From Montifringilla adamsi (Eukaryota > Chordata > Aves > Passeriformes > Passeridae), in the NCBI GenBank assembly GCA_017590115.1, contig JAGGNK010003335.1, positions 1,364,001 to 1,428,000 of the forward strand: a stretch of DNA of 64,000 nucleotides, given 5' to 3'. Position numbers and translations under genes: made by a program. The notes under the pieces are model-generated. The model searched no databases and was not told where the DNA came from. It saw only the letters and a list, made by a program, of their open reading frames with translations. Position 1 is the stretch's first letter. Each line of letters starts with the position of its first letter. Positions 13,086 to 22,640 of the stretch are shown here, piece by piece.

Positions 13086-13087
<2 letters not shown>
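12045..13087. other. Non-coding stretch, nothing assigned
   Basis: I see no transposon or splice-bounded frame. An A run of 13 at about 12797-12809 falls inside a 73-codon frame at 12698-12919 and contributes its lysine-rich part. Confidence 0.5.

Positions 13088-13121
<34 letters not shown>
13088..13121 (+). repeat. Poly-T tract of 34 bases
   Basis: An uninterrupted T34 run is followed by a single 'ag' and a second T8 run. It could be the poly-A tail of a minus-strand retrocopy, but the sequence to its right has no poly-A signal and no recognisable parental gene. A simple mononucleotide repeat is the safer reading. Confidence 0.9.
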
Positions 13122-13123
<2 letters not shown>

Positions 13124-13511
13124 TTTTTTTTAAGCTCAGATTCTTTTAAGACAAAAGAAGGAAGGCAAAATTGCCTAAAATATTAAGACCTTCAAGCAGA
13201 CTTTGTTTAGCTCCCTGGCTTGGTCTTTTGGAATTAACTGGGTAACACGTGGGGTTTTTTTAAGAGTGAAAAAATTGCATGTGACTCAGCATTCGTGGTG
13301 TACCCTACAAATACTATGCAGGGCTAAAAAAATGTCATTTTCAGTGTATTTTAATCATCTAGGATGTCATCTTAGCATCAAGTTGACTTGAGTGATTCTG
13401 TAGCAGGAGAGGAGCCAAGTGGTTTCTGCTTTCTGGTTTTCCCCTGCCTAGAGAGGAGGAGAAGCCAGGGAGGGCTGATGGCTGCCTGGTGCTGGATGTC
13501 ATATCTGTCAT
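13122..13511. other. Non-coding stretch, nothing assigned
   Basis: Short frames at 13203-13391 and 13388-13591 are unrecognised and run into the palindrome described at 13512. Confidence 0.5.
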
Positions 13512-13536
13512 CAGTGACATCTGACAGATGTCACTG
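13512..13536. repeat. 25-bp perfect palindrome with paired E-box words
   Basis: Two 12-bp arms, CAGTGACATCTG and its exact reverse complement, flank a single central A. Each arm ends in a CATCTG/CAGATG E-box core facing the centre. A related word, 'atctgtcatc', lies just upstream at about 13503-13512. The site could form a hairpin in single-stranded DNA or RNA, or bind a symmetric bHLH dimer pair. No gene adjoins it. Confidence 0.8.
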
Positions 13537-15210
13537 GTGCCAGTTTTTCTCTGTAAGACACACTTTGGGCTGTGCTATTCTGAATTTTTAAATTAGTGGA
13601 ACTGTTTAAATTGCAATAAATCATTCTTCAGGCTGGCCAGAAATAGGAGTTCATGGGCTAAACTGTGAGTACTGGAAAGGTAAAATATTTTGCATATCTT
13701 TAGGAGCATTTTCTTCCAAAGTTTATATTTGCTGTGTTCTGGGTGTGTTACAAATGAAGAGATTTGAACATTTTGATCTCTATGTCTAAAGGTGGAAATA
13801 AATCTTAAAAGTCTGAGCAAGATCATGACTCTAGAGCTGAGCTTCTTTGGAAGTTCCTTCAGCTTTATCAGGGTGTAATGAGTAGAACATGATGTGAAAC
13901 CATGTTAAATTCTACTTAAATTACAGAATAATGATTTGTGGATCTTTTCAATAACTAAAGAACACAATTGCCTCCTTTACAATGATGGCTGAATGCAAAA
14001 ACCTCTTCAAACCTTGTGGTACCTGCCTTGAGCTCCTTGCAAGCTGAAGAACTCTCTGGACACCTGGGATGGAAGAAGAAACTGTGAATTTTGAAGACAG
14101 AGAGAGACTGACCCGGTTGTTGCAAATATTTTTGTCCATCCAGAAGGTCTTAGTTTTCTCGATTGAATTTTTCTTTTATTTAAATTATTTTTGTTAAAAA
14201 TGTGTTCTACATTTATGGTAATCATGGGAAACAGTGCAGAGTGTAAATACCAACTCAGGAAGGGAAGGAAAAAGATGAAGCTATAGCAACAGTGCAAGGC
14301 AGGCACTTCGGTGTGAGAGAATGTGATTTATGGAAAGGAGATAGGTAAACACAAATGGCATATAACTTAGTGTAGTTGCTGTAAATATTACATTATTTCT
14401 GCAGTGAATATATAGTGAACAGTGAACTCTCTGAGAACTTCCTGAGAAATATTTCAGCTGTAACTCTGTATTTCAGTCACTACTGTGAAAAAGATGCTTT
14501 TATTTGCTTTAATGTGGGAACAACATCCATTTGCTTCATATCTTCACAGCTACAGGAGTGAATAAACTTCCCTGAAATAACACAGCTGAAAACCCTGATA
14601 TTAAGTTTCCCATTGTGGTCCACCTTCAAGTGTATAAAATATAAATTATAGCCAAAGTAGTTACTTTCAGCAAGTTTGGAGGATGTGATATCTGCATTAT
14701 AGGGAAAGGTGTAATGTGTCCATCTCTGTCACTCTGACTTCTCCAGGCAGCTTTGTACAGTCACACTTGATCTATCAGAAACTATAGTTGCTGCAAAAGT
14801 TATGAAAACATCAGCTAATATTTTACAGACTCGAGTTTATTTTTCCAAGGATTTTACCTTTCATTTATCCCAGAGCCTTTCTTCAACAAACTGGGTGGCA
14901 AAAATATCACATTACACTTGAATGATGGCACATTGGGTCTAGCTTTCCCCAAAATGTGTGGTGGATGGCTTGGAAGTGTGTGGCCACTGACTCACAAAGG
15001 GGTTCAGACGTGTCGAGCCCGAGCTGTGCCTGCTCCCTTCTCCAGGTGCTGATGTCCCAGGGGTGCTGAGCTCCTGTCCTTGCTGGAAGCAAGGGGGTGG
15101 CATTTATCTTGCAGAAAACAAATGCCCCAGTGCTGGGAGTTGTGTTGGGATGGTTTGATGAAGGTGTTTCTACATCTGAATCAAACATCCCTCATGAGCT
15201 GTGGTGTCTT
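13537..15210. other. Non-coding stretch, nothing assigned
   Basis: The sequence is A+T-rich to about 14900, then more balanced. Overlapping frames at 13948-14306 and 14907-15188 on the minus strand are unrecognised. I searched for CR1 wording and found none. Confidence 0.5.
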
Positions 15211-15311
15211 GTGGGTGGAAGCTGCAAAAAGGGAGGGGGGAGCAGGGGGTTGGCTTTATCTGCCAGGTATATGCATCTCATATACTTATTTACAAGGGTT
15301 TTTTCTCCTTG
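15211..15311 (+). repeat. 101-bp direct repeat, copy A
   Basis: This segment matches 16534-16634 over the same length and orientation. Both begin 'gtgggtggaagctg', pass through a G/A-rich stretch and 'tttatct.ccaggta', and share the exact block 'atgcatctcatatacttatt' before ending near 'tttctccttg'. Differences are scattered substitutions. Similarity stops sharply at both ends. The three frames seen over it at 15080-15383 are repeat-derived. The pair might be terminal or internal pieces of a retroelement, but no TG...CA ends or coding remnant is visible. Confidence 0.85.
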
Positions 15312-16390
15312 GCACAGCAAGGCAACTCATTATCTGTGAAATTCCACCCACTGTCAATTTTTCTGGGCAGTGTAGGTAGGTAAATATTGTGTTTTGTTCA
15401 GAGTGAGATTTCTAAGAGAAAATTGTATATTTGCTGTGAATCACAGATAATTATACAGAAATCTTGCATATTGAAACTTTGAGTTCCAGAAGCAACCCCA
15501 AAATGTATTTGAATCTTACTTTTCACTCCTGTCAATAGTCAAGACAAAGTTGGGTTTCTTTTTTAACTGCTATGACAAAAGATTCACGTAGAATACTTTT
15601 ATTGACCACAACCAAGATGTTGTATCCCTAATCTGAGAGTTAGAAAAAGAGTTGTTCATTTTACACACGTATTCTTAGACTAAAATCTGTGTGAAGCACA
15701 GATGTTAATTCAAATTCCACAGTGCCTGAAGACAAGTACTAAAGAATTATAAATATTATTATTTGTTGTGATAACCTAATTTTAAAGGAAAGGTTTTAAT
15801 TTTTGACCATGGAGTAATTCACAGCCTCCAACCAGAATGATATATGGATTCAATTTTTAGTATTTGAAGCACTTGAGGAAATAATTTCAACATTTAACTG
15901 TGTCAGTGTCAAAACTATTATTGGTGGAGTCTAATTGGCTTGTTTTTCCATTTGAAAAAAACCCTGGACATATAGAATGAAATATATTTAAAAAAATATT
16001 TCTTTTCAGGCTAATTAGGAACCTTTTCTGCAATGGAACCTCTTGTTCTGGAGAATGAGAGCTCAGTCATGGTAGATCATGAGCTCTGAAGTTACCAATT
16101 TAATACTGCAAATATTGGTTTGCATTTTGATTTCTTAACCTCGGGAGACAGAATACTCATTAGAATACTTAGGCAGAGTAAGAACTTAAAAATACGTTGG
16201 TTTATGGCTTTTGGGTTTTTTTGTGTTTAATGCACACCTTGGGTGCCAGCAGTGGCTGTGAGAGACGAGTCCAGATTTCAGCTCACAGAGCCGTGAGCCC
16301 TGCCTTTGACACCGTCCCCAGCAGCCTGCAGAGCTGTCCTGCAGGGAGTTTCCTTCCAGTTCCTCAAGGGGAAGGAGCCCCAGCCTGTTT
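15312..16390. other. DNA between the two 101-bp direct repeats
   Basis: The left 900 bp is A+T-rich and featureless. From about 16230 it becomes GC-rich and carries a 148-codon frame (16197-16643) that crosses two repeats, so I reject it as a gene. Nothing resembles gag, pol or a LINE reading frame, which argues against an autonomous element between the repeats. Confidence 0.5.
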
Positions 16391-16439
16391 CTTCTGCTAT
16401 AAAACCACATTAGCACAGCTAAGTACATACCCTATTTAC
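16391..16439 (+). repeat. 49-bp element with TATA-like word, inverted partner of 11996-12044
   Basis: It carries 'ctataaaacc' (TATAAAA core about 16398-16404) followed by 'acattagcacagctaagtac'. It matches the reverse complement of 11996-12044 with one mismatch. A TATA-type word just upstream of the 101-bp copy at 16534 is reminiscent of an LTR or small Pol II unit, but I see no further support. Confidence 0.8.
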
Positions 16440-16533
16440 CGGAAAGAGGGGCAGTGCCGGAGAAACTCAGGGCTGTTCTCCCTCAAAGCAGCTGCAGGAG
16501 GCTGGCACTGCTCTGTCCCAGGAGTGGAACTGG

Positions 16534-16634
16534 GTGGGTGGAAGCTGGAAAAAGGAAGGGGAGAGCAGGGTGTTGGTTTTATCTACCAGGTAAATGCATC
16601 TCATATACTTATTTACAAGGGGTTTTTCTCCTTG
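16534..16634 (+). repeat. 101-bp direct repeat, copy B
   Basis: This is the second copy of the unit at 15211-15311, offset by 1323 bp and equal in length. It lies 95 bp downstream of the 49-bp TATA-bearing element, a neighbour that copy A lacks. The difference in flanks suggests copies inserted or duplicated independently of the surrounding DNA. Confidence 0.85.
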
Positions 16635-16862
16635 CTGCTTTAATCTACTTGTGCTCAGCAGCATCTGAAGGTGAGGAGCTGTGGTGGCACCACAGGGTCT
16701 GACCCCGCTGTGCCATCATGGGTGCAGCGCAGTGTGTCCAGCCCCGTGGGCACACCCGTGGGGCCCTGCAGATTCCTTGTAGAGGACACCAGTGCATGCA
16801 CTGGGCTCTCAAGCAGCTGTGGAGCGGACCCAGCTGTGGCTCCTGGTGGGCTGAGGTACTGA

Positions 16863-16876
16863 TCAGCAGAGGGCAC
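16863..16876 (+). promoter_or_regulatory. CTCF-like binding word
   Basis: The sequence 'tcagcagagggcac' fits the CTCF core CCASCAGRKGGCRS at 13 of 14 positions; only the first base departs. It sits in the GC-rich patch after the repeat cluster. Occupancy cannot be judged from sequence; insulator or loop-anchor function is inference. Confidence 0.4.
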
Positions 16877-16921
16877 CAGATCAACACAGCTGCACCTGCC
16901 AGGATGGCGCAGGTTGGCCGG

Positions 16922-16957
16922 GATGCAGCCAGGGATGCAGCCAGCGATGCAGCCAGG
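16922..16957 (+). repeat. 12-bp tandem repeat, three copies
   Basis: Three consecutive units of 'gatgcagccagg' occur with one base change in the middle unit. It yields the alanine- and aspartate-rich piece of the + strand artefact frame. Confidence 0.9.
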
Positions 16958-17220
16958 CTTTCTTCTCCAGCACAGACCCTCAGTGTGCCTGCTTTCCTGG
17001 AAGGCTTTGGGGTCATAAACATTATTTCCATCTTAGACTGTGTTGTTAAAAAGAAAATCTCATGTGAGCGAGCTGCTCCAGTATTGCCTTTCCAAAGGCT
17101 GTGGGATGCCAAGCTACATAGTCACAGCTGCTGGAAGCTCAGATGATCTGTGCTGTCATTTCAGAGATTAAAATTTTTCAGTCATGACTTAACACTTGAA
17201 AATAAAAAAAAATTGTTTAA

Positions 17221-17229
<9 letters not shown>

Positions 17230-17251
<22 letters not shown>
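17230..17251 (+). repeat. Poly-T tract of 22 bases
   Basis: A pure T run is preceded by a looser T-rich stretch and followed by 'aaac'. No retrocopy is seen on either side. Confidence 0.9.
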
Positions 17252-19000
17252 AAACAAAGGGCCAAACAGCCCAACATGAGATGGCTTTGGAGAGGTAGGA
17301 TGGCATTAATTTCACATTGCCAGAGTTGTTGCGTGAGGAAGGGTATCAGAAAATGAATGAGCTAAGCTTTTATAAGAGCTCCACCAGCTTCTGGATTGTT
17401 TTTCTTTAAGAGTTGCAAAGAAATTTAAGTTTATCAAGATTAACACCTGAAAGAACAAGAAAAAAACTCAAGTATTTATTTGGTGAAGGGCTCACAGGTT
17501 GCACTGGAAAGTGCCAGCCCTGCAGTGCCCCAATCCCTCCTTCCCTCTCTCAATACAGCAGAATATCCTCAGCTCCTGCTCACTTTTCCTAAAGGCCACA
17601 GCAATGTTTTCCTAACGTAAAGCTCTGTTTTATGGGGATAAAATGTTGGGGCTTTTTTAAAAAAAGAGAGGAAAGGCAGAGTAGGTGAAGCTGCAGACCT
17701 CAACTGTATTTTTCAAGCTATTCAAGTTCACTTTAATGTTTTCACTAGAGTGCATCACCCCACATAATTTCTCCATTTTTTTATAGCTGTGCTAATGATG
17801 TTCTCATTTCTTCTGTAATCTGTTGCAGTCCTACACATTAGATTCAGTGATGACTTTGCAGAAAGCACAGATTATGGTGTTGGCAGGAATTCCCTTCCCT
17901 GGAGGTACGAGACATTTGAGTTAGGTGAGGAGGGCAGAGTTTGCAGTTTTTCCTGGCAGTGGTTCAGTGCAGTTCTATATTTATTGTGACTCAAAAAAAG
18001 CCTTTTATTTAGTCTGTGTATGAAATGCCTCTTGCCTTTCTTTTGGAATTAGTGAAAGTTGAGAACATTTTATATCCTCAGAGATTTTACATTTTTTACT
18101 AGTGAATGTCAATGTGGCAGAAAGTTTTGATTAATAATACCTATGGTAGGGGGAATACAGGGCTTGAGAGAGTTGCAAATTATTTGGGGAGAGCAGGATT
18201 AGGGTATCTGTTGCTAATCTGTCTACTGCTACAGAACTAGAGCAATCTATATTTGATTTTTTTTTTCCGAGAATGATACGAAAAGGAAGAAATAATTTTC
18301 TAGGCCAGAAAATGTGAGTATGTTATTGTGATATGTTGTCGTGGAAATGTTTTAAAAGACCACAAATAGTTAATAATACATAATATTGCAGATAATGCAT
18401 TCATTTAAACAATGAGTGATACAGGTCAATGAACTGAAGCTGATGTTAGAGGGGACTGAAAAGAAAATTCATAATTTAAGCTGTACTGTATGTTTTTCAT
18501 AGAGCTGAATATAGGCCGAAGTGATAGATACAAGGAAATAGAAACATACATCATTCGTGTAATTCATCCACCTGTTCCTTCAAGTAAATAAGAAAACCTG
18601 TTTTCAGTCCTAGGTCAGCCTTCTTTACATAGGTTAGCTTCTGCTCTGCCTCTTTGTCTTTTCAAAACATTTTTCAGATGCTTAATGTCTCAAGAACTAA
18701 ACATCCCCCTGTAAACTAGTTGTTTTTAATAACTCATGTTTTTGGTTGTGGGCAGCACATACTCTCAGCACTGGGGCTGAGAAGCTAATCCTAAAGCAGT
18801 TTTATTTGTTCTTTCCTCAGTGATTTGAAGTGAAACAAGTCAGTGACTGAGATCCATATACTTCTTAGGGCGCCAGTCCCTTATCTCCCCCACCCTCATG
18901 ATATAATGTTTACAAATGACTCTTTGCCTGCCTACAGCAGTCAGGCTGTTCAGTCACTGCCTGGGGAAATGCAGCAATGATTGAAGTGACTGGGGAACCA
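17252..19000. other. Non-coding stretch, nothing assigned
   Basis: No frame reaches 60 codons in this interval and no repeat family is recognisable. The words around 18340-18480 are strongly A+T-rich. Confidence 0.6.
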
Positions 19001-19063
19001 CAATATCCACAACATCCACAATATCCATAACATCCACAATATCCATAATATCCACAATATCCT
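19001..19063 (+). repeat. 9-bp minisatellite (CAATATCCA type), seven units
   Basis: Seven consecutive nonamers vary between 'caatatcca', 'caacatcca' and 'taacatcca/taatatcca'. From the second unit on, units starting 'ca' and 'ta' alternate and suggest an 18-bp higher-order unit. The array ends cleanly at 'ttcaggg'. Confidence 0.9.
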
Positions 19064-22000
19064 TCAGGGTCTCTCCTCAGCCACCAGCAGGGCCACAGGG
19101 AGCAGATCAGGTGCTAAGTGTTACTCTTCAAAAGGGTTCTGGGGAGCAGCTAGAGAGCATGAAGTCTTGCAGACTTTTTTTATTAACTACTTGTTTAGGA
19201 AAGCACAGAGGTATTTTCTGCTGTAGCCTGAACACCACCTCTGAATACCAGAAATCAAATAAAATTCCCTATTTCCTGCCTTCCCAAACGAACTGCATTA
19301 CCTATAAACCTTGTTTACCTCTGGGCTGTGATTAACAATTCCCCATAAGAAAGGATTTTGGCTATTCCAAAAAGGAAAGGCAAAACAGTGATATATGTGC
19401 TTCTAGTATCAATGTGAGAAGAGTAAACAAGGAAAAATATTTATATTTCTGTGATTTCCCATTTGACTTTTTTGTTTGCCACTTAGCTAGTAATGGATGG
19501 GATGAGAAAATATTCAAACTGTGATTTTCAGTGGGAAATAACAGTCAGATTTGTACATACAGTACATTTTTACTTTTTTTTTCCTAACCCACATCTTCAT
19601 TTATGTTCAGCAGAGAACATTTATGTACAAGTCAGCTGTTTTTTAATAAATACCTGAGCATCAATGCTGTGTTTCCTAGAGGATTTTTCACCACCACCAC
19701 TCCGGAGTACAACTGCCTGTCCCTGACTGAGTTTTGTGTACTCCTGAGAGTTTACATGTGGTGGGAACGTGGAAGGAAAGGTCAGGTCAGTGAGTGAGGT
19801 GCAGGAAAATGATGGGCAGCATTCAAGCAGAGCCTTCTCAGGGCAGTTCAGCTCCCTGGCCATCCTAAGTTTGGTTTAGTCAGCCTGGCATCTTCTCTTT
19901 CTCTGTCAGAGTATTAAGATCTTCACAGACCTGCTCTCTCAAACCAGGAAATTCCTCAAAGTTAAAGATGTGGTTCAGAATGTGTGTGTGTGTTGTTGTC
20001 CTTCTATTTGTTTTGTTTGAGATGCCAAAAATTGGTATTTACTGAGTGCCCAGAATTCAGGTAGTTGAGATGAGATTAATCATCTCTCTCTATACTGAAG
20101 TCCAGTGATTTATTAGAAAGAAATTGCATTGACAAGCTGTGAGCTTATGTGGACAGTCTAGGATCCATTTTTGCTTATGGCTTCCTAATAAACAGTGGAA
20201 AATCAACCACTGTTTCAATTCCAAGAGTAGAGCATGTCAGTAGTGAAAAAAAACTTAGCTAAAGGCAAACTTACTAGGTTTTGCCAAGAAGCTTGTGCAA
20301 ATGGCATTAATTATCAATAGCATGATCTGTGTCATGGAGTATTTATGAAATTGAAACAAATAGACAATACATTTCATTTTATACAAAATCAGCACCAATG
20401 TTTTAGACCCATTGGTCAGGTTAGTTGTTCTTCAACAGTAGAAAAATATTGTATTATTCTTTGTTATTTCTATCCCCTAGACAACAAAAAACCCCCCATG
20501 AACAAACTCCAAACCAGCAGAGAATGACAAGGGATGGCCCAGTCTCCTTCACCAGGTGCCAGAAAATGGAAGGGCTCGAGTGTCTTTTAACCCAGAGCTC
20601 ATATTCTAAACTTAGATTAAGAAACTTTGTACAGGTGCCACTTTGCAATAGTTTGTTTTGTAAGTGTAAAGTCAAGCAGTTCTGTCATTTGTGGTTTGTG
20701 TGCATTTGGATAATGCAGACATATCCCATGTGAGCTGCTAGGCTGTGGTATCAGAACATCTCTGCCTGCAGTCACACGTCGACAGACAAGGAGATGGCTT
20801 TCTGTGTGTGATTTTGTAGATGTTGAAGGAATTTGAAAGTTAGTGGAAACAGCATCTGTCAGCTATTATTGTAGTGTTGTTCTTCCTTGTTTAGCGAGTT
20901 GTCAACAACTAAATTGACAGAAAATCAGGCAAATGTATTTCTGTGTACAGTCCTTGACAAGTGGCGGAGGCCCATTTGTGTCTTTTCTTGGCAGTGACAT
21001 TGTAGGTTCATGTACAAAATCTAAGCAAGTTATCACTTCACTGAAAGACACTGAGTTAAGACAATCAAAAATATTTGCTTTCTGTTATAATAACTATTTA
21101 ATAATTCTTCTGCAAATAAGAACCAGTTGGAAAATAGAATGTAGTAGCAAGATACTTCAACTATCTCTGAAGTGAGCTAAATGCTCCATTTAGCAGTTAA
21201 GCTTTTACAGATGTCAGCTGAGGAGAACAAACATCTTCATAATTTATTTATCACAAGTGAAAGCTGATTTTTCTACTTCTTCATCTAGATATTGCTTTCA
21301 TTTTTCTGTCTCCATCATGTCCACTTCAAATTATAAGGTGAGATTCTAAAATAACTTCTTTTTTTATGAATTCTTTTGAAGCTTCCCTCAACCTTCCCTT
21401 CCCTTAGTTAAGAGAATCTAATAAGATATTGTCCATCTGCAAAGCTTCTCCAGGAAATCCTCTTTTTTCTTTAATTTGCATATAATTTTATTTATATTAA
21501 AGTCATCATAAGAGCAATGGAGGTTTTTACTATCTCCTTCAGAGATTTCAAACTGTTTTAGAACTAGATGTGTGCAAGAATTGTATTCAGGGCTATGGAA
21601 GAAGAGGAGTTTGGTCGCAGTCTTTTAGATTGACTATTCTACTGCACCTTCAAAAACTTTTTTCACCATACATGACCAAAAAGTGTTTTTAAATTCTGGG
21701 ATTTTCAGAGTGAGTGGAGATTTTAGGCTAACTGCAAGAAGGCTTGTAGGAAAGATCTGTTAAATATGAAAGAGGTGGGGGAGCACAAATCCCAAACTGT
21801 TCCATGCTCCCATGTTCCCTTCTAAAATCCTGTGTTGATATTGCAAGGAGATTTTTCTTTGGAGTGTAATGTTTACTTGGGGAAGATGGTGTTAAAGGAA
21901 AAAACCCCTTTTTTTAGCTGTGACATTCTTAGGATCATTTAGCTGCTAGATTGGGCTGTGCAGTGTTTGAAAAGCGGCAGAAATTGCAAGATAAGATCAA

Positions 22001-22640
22001 CTGCTCACCTGGGGAGACTTAGAAAAGTTTCATATTTGAAGCACATGTTCCAAACGCTAGTCAGGAATGGATAGCATTAAATTCTTACATCTGGCACAGA
22101 GCTGCTTGCTTTTATGTTGGTTTCTTTTCTTGTTTTATTGTTTAAAAGGATAATAAAACCTCACAATAATATCTCATAATCAGTATAGAATATCTCCAGG
22201 CACCTCTTGAATGGTGGCTTTGCCAAGAAGAACATACGTCGTGGTTTATTTTGCCTACAGAAATGCTGAGAGTTTTCATCTGGATCCCCTTGGAAATAAA
22301 TTTATGATTTGTACCAGTGCAAAAAAAGGAAGAGGAAAATATTCTGCACTGGCTGAATAGATGGTAATTCATTTTGGCTGTGTGGCAAGCAGAATTAATT
22401 ATCCAAGCAACCTTACACCTTTGGCATGGCTTCAGCTGTTGCATGTTGCCATAGATGCCTCAAAGCCAAGGCTCCTGCCATTTCCCTTTGGTTTTGGAAT
22501 GGTTCTGTGGTTAGTAACTGGATACAAATAAATTGAAAGTCCACCTTTAAATGAACAATAATTCCAACTCGTAGGCTTTTAGTGGGTTTTAAAGCAAATT
22601 TTAGCTGGACTTCACACATACTAATGTTCACTGCTTGTTT
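19064..22640. other. Non-coding stretch, nothing assigned
   Basis: Frames of 60-102 codons occur on both strands (for example 20425-20733) and are unrecognised. A (GT) run lies at about 19980-19993. The interval 20880-22140 is A+T-rich and empty of features I can support. Confidence 0.55.

Larger units (their letters stand above)
16635..17229. other. GC-rich non-coding patch
   Basis: This patch contains long overlapping frames on opposite strands: 142 codons at 16718-17146 on + and 155 codons at 16645-17112 on -. Overlap of this kind is typical of GC-rich DNA that is poor in stop codons, and the translations show no domain. It also holds a CTCF-like word and a 12-bp tandem repeat, listed separately. 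Confidence 0.55.

Noticed and set aside
13088..13121. Poly-T as tail of a minus-strand processed pseudogene
   Set aside because: The right-hand flank has no poly-A signal in the expected place and no recognisable gene sequence.
16197..17146. Frames of 142-155 codons on both strands
   Set aside because: They overlap each other antiparallel in GC-rich DNA and run across repeats; no domain is recognisable.
18998..19065. CRISPR-like short regular repeats
   Set aside because: Units are contiguous nonamers with no spacers, in a eukaryotic genome; it is a minisatellite.
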